From NCBI GenBank assembly GCA_035651635.1, contig DASRFK010000013.1, forward strand, positions 1 to 37,747: a stretch of 37,747 bases of DNA, written 5' to 3'. The position numbers and the translations under genes are program-made. Below the pieces are notes generated by a model. It was given only the letters and a program-made list of their open reading frames with translations. It did not search any database and was not told the origin of the DNA. This stretch comes from JANXQE01 sp035651635 (GTDB lineage: Bacteria > Verrucomicrobiota > Verrucomicrobiia > Limisphaerales > UBA8199). Of this stretch, positions 16,356-24,010 are shown one piece after another (positions within the stretch are counted from its first letter, which is position 1; each line of letters opens with the position of its first letter).

Positions 16356-17891
16356 TCAAGGAAGCTTTTCCTGCAAGCTAAATTCGGCAAAGTCTTTTCG
16401 ATCATCCGGATCATCGGTTGACCACAACGCGATTGATAGGCGATCCAGGTTAATCTTCCCGACGTTGTCTTCGCACTCGAGTCTAAGGCGATTTGTTCCA
16501 ATATCGAATCTGGCAAGAATCGACATCTCTGTCCAGGTCGCGTAAGGCTGTTCTGATTTTCCCAGTTCAACACGAGCACGCTCCTTCCCATTGACGCCTA
16601 AGCCAAACCTTCCATAGCCCTCCGTGTTATAGCGGAAGTTCACGATGTACGTGCCGGCTGCCGCCATTTTGAAGGTGAACTCGCATTTTTTTCCTACAGC
16701 ATCAAGGGAAACGTAACCTCTACCGGAAAATCCTGACTTGGAATTGGCTTCAGCCCCATCAGTCATCGAAGCGTCTTCTGCTTCCTGTGTGACAACGGAA
16801 TTTGTGGAAAGATAGATTGGTATCAATTGCAAGCCGTACGGAGCCCGGCCAGCGACAGACATCCACATCTTCTTGCCGCTCCTGCTGGTGAATTTTGGAA
16901 GAAGAAAAGCCCAAGTCAAATTGTCACCCTCGAATTGATTTACATTTTCGTCCAACACCAACGTCCAAGGTCCCCACGGATGCGGCGCCTCCATAATCCG
17001 CAACGTGCTTTCGATTGGAGGCTGCTGCCAGCTGTCGCTGGTAAAGGACGTCATGAGGTAGCGTCCGAGCGCAGCGTTGAATACCACTGCGGTCGGAGAA
17101 CTGGAGGGCACTGGGATCGGTTTGCCCGATTTTATATCATTGGTCCAGCTTGAATCGAGCAAACCATCCCCGCCCGCGTAGAATTGCATTTTTGCCCTGT
17201 CAAGCATTGGCAGGTTCGTACGGGCCATGCGCGCAAGCCGAAGCGCTCCCCACGACGCGGTAAAATAAACATAAGTCTGAGCGTTGTCCACAGCCAGAGC
17301 CATGCCGCCCCTGCCATACTTAACAAAATTTACCTGGCCCCAGTCTTCACTCGGGAAAAACGATCTATTGATATCATCCGGCGGCATGCTGTTCATGGCA
17401 CCGAGGTGGTTCATCCAATTCCTTCCGCCGTCCAATGACTTAAGGATACTGGTGTGGTGGAAAACCCACGCACCCGGTATTTGCCGACTGTAGCACACGT
17501 TGTGGTAGAGAACTCCGTCAACCTCGTAAATGCCCGTGGAATAGCAGGGACTGCCCTTAAGTGAATCGCCCAGGATTCCAGGGTTCAGGTCGACCCCGAA
17601 GAGCGTCGATGGAATTTCCGGTGTGCCCTGAAGTTGGCAAAGCCGATCGTGAACGTTTGCACCTTTATTAAAGCCTGTCCCATCGTCGTGCTGTAAAAAG
17701 AGCGTGCCGTTTAAGCCCCAAGCCCCATCCCAGGTGTCGCCGTTTGAATATCCGGCGCTCAGACCAGGAGCAATGACTCTATGCCCGAATGCAGCTAGAG
17801 TTACTGGAGCCGCAGAAAGGCTTTGGAAATTGCCCAAAGCAAGCGCCAGGCACATCGCCGATATTTCACAGCCAGAATGGGTTCCTTTCAT
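16356..17891 (-). CDS. Secreted beta-propeller protein with C-terminal carbohydrate-binding domain
   Basis: This 511-aa protein has a signal peptide at about residues 1-28 (ending SLSA/APV). Residues about 30-360 look like a five-bladed propeller of the DUF4185/GH43-like type: GAWGLNGTLFLQHDDGTGF, the phrase SILKSLDGGRNW typical of BNR-like blades, PTAVVFNAALGRYLMTSF and APHPWGPW. From about 368 on (EAEDASMTDGA, GFSGRGYVSLD, GTYIVNFRYNT, NLDRLSIAL) it has the pattern of a CBM6/CBM35 carbohydrate-binding module. The likely role is binding or processing of an extracellular polysaccharide. Catalytic acids cannot be assigned from the sequence alone, so it may be a binding protein. It is a monocistronic minus-strand gene with its own terminator. 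Confidence 0.82.
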   Translation of the reverse strand: MKGTHSGCEISAMCLALALGNFQSLSAAPVTLAAFGHRVIAPGLSAGYSNGDTWDGAWGLNGTLFLQHDDGTGFNKGANVHDRLCQLQGTPEIPSTLFGVDLNPGILGDSLKGSPCYSTGIYEVDGVLYHNVCYSRQIPGAWVFHHTSILKSLDGGRNWMNHLGAMNSMPPDDINRSFFPSEDWGQVNFVKYGRGGMALAVDNAQTYVYFTASWGALRLARMARTNLPMLDRAKMQFYAGGDGLLDSSWTNDIKSGKPIPVPSSSPTAVVFNAALGRYLMTSFTSDSWQQPPIESTLRIMEAPHPWGPWTLVLDENVNQFEGDNLTWAFLLPKFTSRSGKKMWMSVAGRAPYGLQLIPIYLSTNSVVTQEAEDASMTDGAEANSKSGFSGRGYVSLDAVGKKCEFTFKMAAAGTYIVNFRYNTEGYGRFGLGVNGKERARVELGKSEQPYATWTEMSILARFDIGTNRLRLECEDNVGKINLDRLSIALWSTDDPDDRKDFAEFSLQEKLP

Positions 17892-18045
17892 AAAGAGGTT
17901 TCCGCCGGGTTTTCAGCTTTTTGACATTGCAAAGACCCCGTCGGGCCTGTCGCTTCGAACTCAGTGAATATTCACAAGCTCTTTCGAAAGATGTATCAAC
18001 AATCGTTGTGTGTAACGTTCGCCATGGGATACCTCAGGAAACCGT

Positions 18046-18183
18046 GTGAGCACACTAGTCCGTTCGCTGAAAAATGCCAGTCAATCTGAAGTTTTAAAAA
18101 AACAATGTCACCAGTTGGTCCCGGGAAGCATCAGATTGATTGAAGCACACGACTATTTGAGTTTTAGAATCGACGTCAAATGA
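18046..18183 (+). CDS. Possible 45-aa small protein
   Basis: A GTG start at 18046 has AGGA six bases upstream (18036-18039), one of the better ribosome sites in the window. The product is a mixed-charge peptide containing LVRSLKNASQSEVLKKQC and ending LSFRIDVK. It has no signal peptide and no family I recognise. It lies in the 612-bp gap between the minus-strand propeller gene and the plus-strand sigma gene. It could be a genuine small protein or the tail of a lost gene; the frame is open back to 18016. Confidence 0.35.
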   Translation: MSTLVRSLKNASQSEVLKKQCHQLVPGSIRLIEAHDYLSFRIDVK

Positions 18184-18243
18184 GAAAACAATGTTGAAAA
18201 GGCAGATGAACGAGAATGCTAGGATCTTCGCTATCATGTGTCA

Positions 18244-18435
18244 GTTGCGGAGACTTCAGGCTCCGCAAACCACAGCACCCTCATGGTGGGCGGCGGTTTG
18301 GCAAGAATGTCCCACAATTCTGGAACGAGGATTCCAACGCGACAGTTGGACGCGCAGACCTCAACACGACGAGCACCGCTGTCCGATTTAATCGGGGAAC
18401 TTGCAAAGCCCCGCGTATTACCATCGTTGCAGCCT
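18244..18435 (-). repeat. Dispersed repeat element, copy A (with hairpin)
   Basis: Read on the minus strand from 18434 downward, this DNA resembles plus-strand 32391-32520. The first 42 positions agree at 32 by hand count, with an exact 11-mer ATGGTAATACG. Weaker but continuing similarity extends about 60-80 bp further. At the other end, 18245-18268 is a perfect 8-bp hairpin (TTGCGGAG, 8-nt loop, CTCCGCAA). In both copies the first bases after the core include an ATG reading MVIRG-x-LQ. The element lies 69 nt upstream of the sigma factor start at 18504. The rest of the 17892-18503 gap holds only the small ORF at 18046. Confidence 0.55.
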
Positions 18436-18503
18436 CACATCGCGAGTTCAGGACAGATAAAATCCTCCTTTACGAATGGTGAGAGCTGATTGAGACCGGT
18501 TGA

Positions 18504-19316
18504 ATGAATATGTGTTACAGAGGAGAATCGACTCAGGAGTCGTGCTCACTTCAGTCCGAGCCAAGACCAATTGGGGATGTAAGCTCCTGGTTCCGGTCGC
18601 CTGAAATTGCTGTTCACGCCTCGCAGCTCAGATTTGAGGAGTTGGTTGCCGAAGAATGCCACATCGCTCCGGTCGGGTTTGATTATGACACGCAGTTGAT
18701 GTTGCGGTTAAGACAAGGCGACTTTTGCGCGTTCGAGCAATTAGTCGAGCGACACCAACAGCGGGTCATCAACTTCGCAGCCAGAACCCTCGGTGATTCC
18801 TTTGAGGCTCAGGACGTCGCCCAGAATGTATTTGTGAGGGTCTTCAAGGCAGCTCGGTTTTTTCGATTTGGGTCCAAGTTTTCCACGTGGCTGTTCACAA
18901 TTACGCGCAACACGTGCTTAAACGAGTTGCGCCGCCGATTGCGGCATCGAACCGAGGCTCTTGACGAGCAGGGCGATGAGCGTGAACATCGCGCGCAGCC
19001 AAAGATCGAGTTTAGCCATCAGCATTCTCCTTCTCAGGCGGCCATCGGAGCGGAATTCTTGGAGAAGGTTAACGAAGCGCTTATGGACCTTCCGGAGCGA
19101 CAGCGCACAGCTATCCTTCTGCTTCGGGAAGGAGATTTTTCGTATGCAGAAATCGCTTCGGTGCTGGCGACCTCTGTGGCGGCGACGAAAGCCCTAATTC
19201 ATTCTGGTCGAAAGGATTTGAAACACAAGCTGCTGCCTTACTTGCGCACAGGAATTTGGACGGAGAGTGGTCGGGGTAATCAGGAACGGAACCGGGATCT
19301 GAGCCATGATGCCTGA
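18504..19316 (+). CDS. ECF-family RNA polymerase sigma factor with N-terminal extension
   Basis: This is a 270-aa protein. The sigma core begins near residue 62. Region 2 contains RQGDFCAFEQLVERHQQRV, DVAQNVFVRVFKAARFF and STWLFTITRNTCLNELRRR. Region 4 contains MDLPERQRTAILLLREGDFSY and SVAATKALIHSGRKDLK. About 60 residues precede the core and show no domain. The two ATGs (18504, 18510) are the only good starts, so the extension may be real. No anti-sigma gene or membrane segment is present. The HAD-family gene follows after 31 nt and may be co-transcribed. The repeat element upstream ends close to where a promoter would be expected. Confidence 0.9.
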   Translation: MNMCYRGESTQESCSLQSEPRPIGDVSSWFRSPEIAVHASQLRFEELVAEECHIAPVGFDYDTQLMLRLRQGDFCAFEQLVERHQQRVINFAARTLGDSFEAQDVAQNVFVRVFKAARFFRFGSKFSTWLFTITRNTCLNELRRRLRHRTEALDEQGDEREHRAQPKIEFSHQHSPSQAAIGAEFLEKVNEALMDLPERQRTAILLLREGDFSYAEIASVLATSVAATKALIHSGRKDLKHKLLPYLRTGIWTESGRGNQERNRDLSHDA

Positions 19317-19347
19317 GCATTTTAACGGAACGGTGGCAGAGTAGATA

Positions 19348-20019
19348 ATGCGCATGCGTTGGGTCAGTTTCGATTGCTTTGGCACCCTGGTGGATTGGAA
19401 CACGGGGTTTTCAATCATCTTGTCGCCGCTGTTTGGCAACCAAACAGCGGATGTGATGCGAGCCTACCATGAATTCGAGCGGGAGGTAGAGGCGGAAAGT
19501 CCGCACCGGGTCTACAAGGACGTGCTCGTTACCGCGTTATTACGTGCCACGACCTCAATCGGCCTCGATTGTTCACGGGCCGAGGCTCGGCGGTTGCCCG
19601 AGGCGTGGCCATCTCAGCCGTTGTTCGCCGACGTTGAGGAAATGCTCGCCAGCTTGAGATCTCTAGGTTGCCAATTGGCCGTGCTGATCAATTGTGACAA
19701 TGACTTATTTGAGCAGACCCAACGATACTTTCGGCATCCGTTTGATTTAGTGGTGACGGCAGAATTCGTGCGGGCTTACAAACCGTCCTTGGCACATTTC
19801 GAAGCTTTCCTGCAAAACTCCGGGGTCGCACCCTCGGACTGGGTCCATGTCGCTTGCAGTTTGTACCACGACATCGCGCCGGCAAGGGTGCTGGGAATCA
19901 AGCGGGTCTGGCTCGACCGAGACGGAACCGGGGAAGATGCCAGCATTGCTTCGGGGCATGTGCGCTCAGGGGCCGAGGTTTGTGAGATCGTCGAAAAATT
20001 GTATGAAGCCGACGGTTAA
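19348..20019 (+). CDS. HAD-superfamily hydrolase, haloacid-dehalogenase-like, with altered motif II
   Basis: This 223-aa protein has the length of type II haloacid dehalogenases. Motif I is FDCFGTLVDW with the nucleophile at Asp9. A helical cap follows (about 20-90). Motif II reads AVLINCDNDLF: the usual Ser/Thr before Asn is Ile114, followed by Asn115. Motif III has Lys145 in AYKPSLAHF. Motif IV is HVACSLYHDIAPAR with Asp175, followed by GIKRVWLDR. In dehalogenases of this fold the motif II Ser holds the substrate carboxylate or phosphate. Its loss, together with a non-canonical motif IV, makes dehalogenase activity uncertain, and a phosphatase or inactive homologue is possible. The gene lies 31 nt after the sigma gene on the same strand. 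Confidence 0.85.
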   Translation: MRMRWVSFDCFGTLVDWNTGFSIILSPLFGNQTADVMRAYHEFEREVEAESPHRVYKDVLVTALLRATTSIGLDCSRAEARRLPEAWPSQPLFADVEEMLASLRSLGCQLAVLINCDNDLFEQTQRYFRHPFDLVVTAEFVRAYKPSLAHFEAFLQNSGVAPSDWVHVACSLYHDIAPARVLGIKRVWLDRDGTGEDASIASGHVRSGAEVCEIVEKLYEADG

Positions 20020-20236
20020 CGAACATTTACGAACGTTGCTGCCAGGCAGGTCCGTTCGTAAAACAACCCAAGGATCTCGTTGCACCATGTTCGGGTATTT
20101 CGATGAAAGCGCCAATCGACTTGTGTCCTTCGAGATTAACGAGGCAAGGCCAGGGGAGCATTCCCTGCTAAGTTCCGTCTAACAAAACCACACCGCAACG
20201 GTGTCAGTGTTCCAAATAAAAACATAGGAGTTAAAT

Positions 20237-20692
20237 ATGAAAATCAAAAATGTCAAAATTGCGCTGATTCTTCTTTTGCTGCTAACCACAGTTAAGATTT
20301 TCGCGTTGAGCGTGCCCATTGGGCGCGACATCAGATTCCCACAGGATTTCGACCCTCAAAAGGCCGGGCAGATCCTTAAAGTAATTAAGGACGAAAGGTT
20401 CAAATTCGTGGACGGGATTGTCAGCGAATGGGCACCGGACTACGGTACTCGCCTAAGTTTTGAGGGCGATGCGCAATCTTTAAACGAGTTTGTCGCCGCA
20501 TCGCGCAATATAAAGGGAATTGGCCTGGGAGTGGTTCTTTATCGTGGACGCAATGAGGAACTCCGCCGAGATAGTCCTTGGCAGCTGCATTTTTCTCAAG
20601 CACACCCTGATCGCCTGATGCTTTATCTGAATGTGAGCGCGACCATGCTTGATCTTTCTAAAGTGAAGCTTCCGGAGTGGCCGCCACGCTAA
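20237..20692 (+). CDS. Small secreted protein of unknown function
   Basis: This is a 151-aa protein with a canonical Shine-Dalgarno AGGAG (20226-20230) six bases before the ATG, the clearest in the window. The leader KIALILLLLLTTVKIFA is a signal peptide (about residues 6-23). The mature part is compact: DFDPQKAGQILKVIKDERF, a strand-rich middle (GLGVVLYRGRNEELRR) and the C-terminus KVKLPEWPPR. I recognise no family. The strong ribosome site suggests high translation. The gene ends 35 bp before the paired-operator region at 20728. Confidence 0.75.
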   Translation: MKIKNVKIALILLLLLTTVKIFALSVPIGRDIRFPQDFDPQKAGQILKVIKDERFKFVDGIVSEWAPDYGTRLSFEGDAQSLNEFVAASRNIKGIGLGVVLYRGRNEELRRDSPWQLHFSQAHPDRLMLYLNVSATMLDLSKVKLPEWPPR

Positions 20693-20727
20693 GCCGTTCG
20701 GATTTAAACACGGGCATTCCATAATTC

Positions 20728-20790
20728 ATATGAGTGTGCTCATATTGTTATTGACAGATCCAGTTGCGTTTTTAACATGAGCACACTCAT
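20728..20790 (+). promoter_or_regulatory. Promoter-like region flanked by two inverted operator-like palindromes
   Basis: ATGAGTGTGCTCAT at 20730-20743 and its exact reverse complement ATGAGCACACTCAT at 20777-20790 lie 47 bp apart centre to centre. Each is itself a near-palindrome with arms ATGAG/CTCAT; the first extends to ATATGAG/CTCATAT at 20728-20745. Between them is TTGACA (20751-20756), then a 16-bp spacer and TAACAT (20773-20778), a plausible -35/-10 pair reading right. The layout suggests a repressed promoter with a dimeric regulator, for example of TetR type, at both ends. The nearest plus-strand gene is the permease at 21127, about 340 bp away. No regulator gene is next to it. Confidence 0.6.
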
Positions 20791-21128
20791 AATCCTTTGA
20801 TAAACAAACACCTTTTTGAAAAGAACGAAATCTTCTTCGGCCTCGCGTGATAGTTGCAATGCCATTCATCTTGGCTGTCCTTTCGTCGTCGCTTTTCCTG
20901 CTCTTTGAACCAAACCAAAGAACTATCTAAAAGTGGCTGGTGGATTGTTTGCTTATTGAGAATCGCATACATGCGCAACAATCCTTTGGATGTATTCCCA
21001 GGCGTCGAGGGCATCGTCCCGCTCGCTGTGAACTCCGCAGCATTTTTCCCGCTTTTTTGCTGCCCACGCCCTTCATGAAATCTGAGACCGTACGCCATTA
21101 CAGAAGAGCCACAGAACACGAGGATCAT
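20787..21128 (-). CDS. Possible small membrane protein, minus strand
   Basis: An ATG at 21128 gives 113 aa. A TTG at 21167 would add KPTKRRILLYAF, making a better basic-plus-hydrophobic membrane segment, but it would overlap the permease start. The protein has one hydrophobic segment (about 20 residues) and a charged tail that includes LLDSSLVWFKEQEKRRR. No family is recognised. Against it, the stop codon lies inside the right-hand operator palindrome, and the promoter there would run antisense through it. For it, its composition looks more protein-like than the plus-strand frames. If it is not real, 20791-21126 is an unexplained long leader. Confidence 0.3.
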   Translation of the reverse strand: MILVFCGSSVMAYGLRFHEGRGQQKSGKNAAEFTASGTMPSTPGNTSKGLLRMYAILNKQTIHQPLLDSSLVWFKEQEKRRRKDSQDEWHCNYHARPKKISFFSKRCLFIKGL

Positions 21129-23637
21129 GAACGCATATAAGAGGATCCGACGCTTCGTTGGCTTCAAAACAGCAGGGTCCGAGGCTTTGCCCCACTTCTG
21201 CTCGCAACAACAGCGGACCTTTTCGCGGGACAAAGTCTTTCAGGATGTTCGCTACGCTGTAAGGACATTGATAAAACGGCCGTTCTTCACAGTTGTCGTT
21301 TTGCTGAGTCTGGGAGTGGGGATCGGTGCAAGCACTGCTGTATTCACCGTAATTAATGCGGCGGTGTTGAATCCGGTTCCCGGGCGGAACGCTTCTCGAT
21401 TGGTGGAGATCTGCGAATACAACGGTCGCCGTGAGCAGGAGCGTAACGTTTCCCCACCCCTTTATGCGGACTTAAAAGGATTGCACGAAGTGTTTGAATC
21501 GTTGGGTTGTTTCGAAGAAACAAGGGTGCCGATAATGGGCGGGGAATTCATTCAGAACCTTGTCGGGTGCCGGGTGACAGATGGCTTTTTTGCGTCACTA
21601 AAGGCGACGCCCTCAATAGGGAGATTATTCAGTCCTGAGGAATACTCAGCACCGGCTGACGATTGCGTTATCATCAGCCATGATCTTTGGCGGGCGCAAT
21701 TCGGCGAGGATAATAGGGTTATGGGCAAAACGGTTAGTTTGGGACAACGAAAGGTAACAATAGTGGGCGTGATGCCCAGTGATTTTCGTTTTCCTTCAGG
21801 GACTACGCAAATTTGGGAACCTCTACATTTCGATGCTGCAACTCTAAACAACCCCGAGCATCGGTTCGATCGCGACTATCCGGTCATCGCCTTGCTGCGA
21901 CCATCCGTTTCTCGTTCCCGAGCCGCAGTGGTTTTGGCTGGTTTGGCTAAGAACCTTGGCGTCCAAAATCCTGTGTCCAATACCGATTGGCAGATCCGCG
22001 CCAAGCCGATCAGCGACCTTTTCCTCGCCCCAAAAGTGCAGCTCACTTTCTGGACGATGTTGGTGGCAATCGGCTTGGTGATGCTTATTATGTGCGCCAA
22101 TTTGGGAAGCCTTCAGCTCATTCGCGCTGAAGAACAGCAAAAGGAGTTGGGAATTCGTATTGCGCTGGGCGCAGACCGTTGGGATGTTGTCCGGCTCTTA
22201 GTGATTCAGAGCATTCTTTTGGCGAGTGTAGGGGGGCTCCTCGGCTTCATCGTAGCCCAATGGGCAGTGGCGATGCCTTTGGCGTTCGTGCCGAATTCCA
22301 CGCCCATGCTTCGGCCGATCCGGGGCGATGCCCAAATGTTAGGGTTTGCGCTTTTGAGTTCGGGAATCGCGGCAGTGGGTTTTGGTCTAATCCCAACCCT
22401 GCGAGCATCGCGACCGGACCTGAATGGAGCCCTTAAGGAAACAGGTCAGACGTCCTCAACTGACAGGCGAAGCAAGGATTTCCATTTTGTTTTAGTAACC
22501 TGTGAAGTTGCGCTGGCCCTCATGCTGACGACGACAGCGGGGCTGATGATAAGAGGCGTCATAAGGTTGCTGCGAGTGGACCCGGGGCTGGACCCACATA
22601 ATTTGGCGATGGTTACCGTCGAAAATCCGCACAATAAGTCTACTGATCTAGCTGCTCGAAATGAGTCCTTTGCACAACTTTACAAGCAATTCTGCGCGCT
22701 TCCGGGCACAGTTTCAGTGGGTCTTCACGACAGTGGGTTCGCGAGTGATTTTTTCGCTGAGGGACGCGAAGGAACCGTGTACGCGCGCGATTCCTTAGTC
22801 GGGATCCAGATGCAGGACTATTTCAGAGCCTTGAGGACGCCTCTATTGGCAGGTCGCCCCTTCGACCAATCAGACGCTGTCTCCGGGAGCGACTCGGTCA
22901 TCGTTGACGAGAAACTAGCAAAGATGTGCTGGCCCGGTGAAAACCCGATTGGAAAACACATTTTGCGAGGGAAAGCTCCCCAGGGAACCTCTAAGGTAGT
23001 GATTGGCGTCGTCAAAGTCACCAAACCTTGGAGGTACGAAAATGAACCTGTTCCAACCTTTTACGAACCTTACAAGCGGGTTGAATCCACTCAGGGTGTG
23101 TCTCCTTACTTTTATATCCGAAGCAACCTGGATCGCCGATCCATGTCTAAATCCCTGCCAGCAACGGTCAGAGCTATTCTCGGGCAGACTACGGCCCCTT
23201 CCATCACGTGGCTCGAAGACAAGCTCTACAGCTCCACATACAGCCGACGTCTTTATGCCGGGATTCTAACGTTTTTCGCCGCTACTGGAGAATTTCTTGC
23301 TACTTTGGGCCTTTACGGAGCCTTGACGTACTCCGTAGCGCGACGAACCCGTGAGATCGGTATCCGAATGTCCCTCGGGGCGGATCGAACCCGATTGCTC
23401 TGCATGGTCTTGAAAGAGGGGCTACGACCCTTCGTGGCCGGCGCGCTTTTGGGCACTCTGTGTTTGTTTGCCAGCAGCAATTTGCTTAAAGCCCAGCTTG
23501 CAAACGCCCGGCCGCTGGAAGCAATCAATCTGTTCACTTCGGCGATGATCCTTGCAGGAACGGCGTTCGTCGCTTGCTACGTTCCAGCTTTTCGCGCCAC
23601 GAGAGTAAATCCGGCCGTTGCTCTGAAGGCGGAATGA
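21127..23637 (+). CDS. MacB/FtsX-type duplicated permease, no ATPase gene adjacent
   Basis: This 836-aa protein has the layout of the duplicated orphan permeases known from Acidobacteria and Verrucomicrobia. It shows membrane helix 1 and the MacB periplasmic core domain (about 50-290; TLIKRPFFTVVVLLSLGVGIG, TAVFTVINAAVLNPVPG). A first FtsX helix set follows (about 308-425; IRAEEQQKELGIRIALGADR). A second core domain starts near 455 (CEVALALMLTTTAGLMIRG). A second FtsX set lies at about 715-836 (RRTREIGIRMSLGADRTRLL, ending ATRVNPAVALKAE). Its role is membrane transport or lipoprotein/peptide efflux, with an ABC ATPase encoded elsewhere (family knowledge). Unlike the copy at 36817 it lacks the N-terminal helical domain and an adjacent PadR gene. 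The start is uncertain; ATG 21127 is the only ATG before the first helix. Confidence 0.88.
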   Translation: MNAYKRIRRFVGFKTAGSEALPHFCSQQQRTFSRDKVFQDVRYAVRTLIKRPFFTVVVLLSLGVGIGASTAVFTVINAAVLNPVPGRNASRLVEICEYNGRREQERNVSPPLYADLKGLHEVFESLGCFEETRVPIMGGEFIQNLVGCRVTDGFFASLKATPSIGRLFSPEEYSAPADDCVIISHDLWRAQFGEDNRVMGKTVSLGQRKVTIVGVMPSDFRFPSGTTQIWEPLHFDAATLNNPEHRFDRDYPVIALLRPSVSRSRAAVVLAGLAKNLGVQNPVSNTDWQIRAKPISDLFLAPKVQLTFWTMLVAIGLVMLIMCANLGSLQLIRAEEQQKELGIRIALGADRWDVVRLLVIQSILLASVGGLLGFIVAQWAVAMPLAFVPNSTPMLRPIRGDAQMLGFALLSSGIAAVGFGLIPTLRASRPDLNGALKETGQTSSTDRRSKDFHFVLVTCEVALALMLTTTAGLMIRGVIRLLRVDPGLDPHNLAMVTVENPHNKSTDLAARNESFAQLYKQFCALPGTVSVGLHDSGFASDFFAEGREGTVYARDSLVGIQMQDYFRALRTPLLAGRPFDQSDAVSGSDSVIVDEKLAKMCWPGENPIGKHILRGKAPQGTSKVVIGVVKVTKPWRYENEPVPTFYEPYKRVESTQGVSPYFYIRSNLDRRSMSKSLPATVRAILGQTTAPSITWLEDKLYSSTYSRRLYAGILTFFAATGEFLATLGLYGALTYSVARRTREIGIRMSLGADRTRLLCMVLKEGLRPFVAGALLGTLCLFASSNLLKAQLANARPLEAINLFTSAMILAGTAFVACYVPAFRATRVNPAVALKAE

Positions 23638-23860
23638 ACAATTGAACAGCGAATCCCATAAGGAGCAGGAACGCAAAATTTACCGGCAATCGTGCTGGCA
23701 TCTGTCTTCAGCAATTCGCGTGCGGGCTTTACGATTGTCGCTCAGAAATCGAGCAAAAACCAGGAGCAATCTCCTAACGACACGTGCCTAATAAGTCGTG
23801 ACACCGGGTGGCGTGAGGTTAAAGGCTCGAACAACGATTTCACCAACAGAGAATAAAAGC

Positions 23861-24010
23861 ATGAAAACTGCCAAGGTTTTATCTCTCCTCATTGCGGCGC
23901 TATTGTTTCCATCGCTAGGGTCTTTTGCCCTTAGCGCGAACAAAGCGGTGTTCGGTCATTTAGGTATTTGCTGTAACTTGTCTCAACAAACGCCTCAGGT
24001 AGAGGTATGA
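23861..24010 (+). CDS. Small secreted peptide coupled to the kinase gene
   Basis: This is a 49-aa product. An ATG with upstream AGAGAA starts MKTAKVLSLLIAALLFPSL, a strong signal peptide. The mature remainder is only about 25 residues and contains paired Cys (GICCN). Its stop codon overlaps the kinase start as ATGA (24007-24010), the classic sign of translational coupling. The peptide could be an envelope component, a leader whose translation controls the kinase, or a remnant. I recognise no family. Confidence 0.55.
   Translation: MKTAKVLSLLIAALLFPSLGSFALSANKAVFGHLGICCNLSQQTPQVEV

Noticed and set aside
16093..16545. 150-codon plus-strand ORF near the propeller gene end
   Set aside because: It overlaps the terminator and the 3' end of the supported minus-strand gene and has no domain.
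20088..20182. 31-codon frame after the HAD gene (MFGYFDESANRLVSFE)
   Set aside because: There is no convincing ribosome site and no domain, and it is too short to support.
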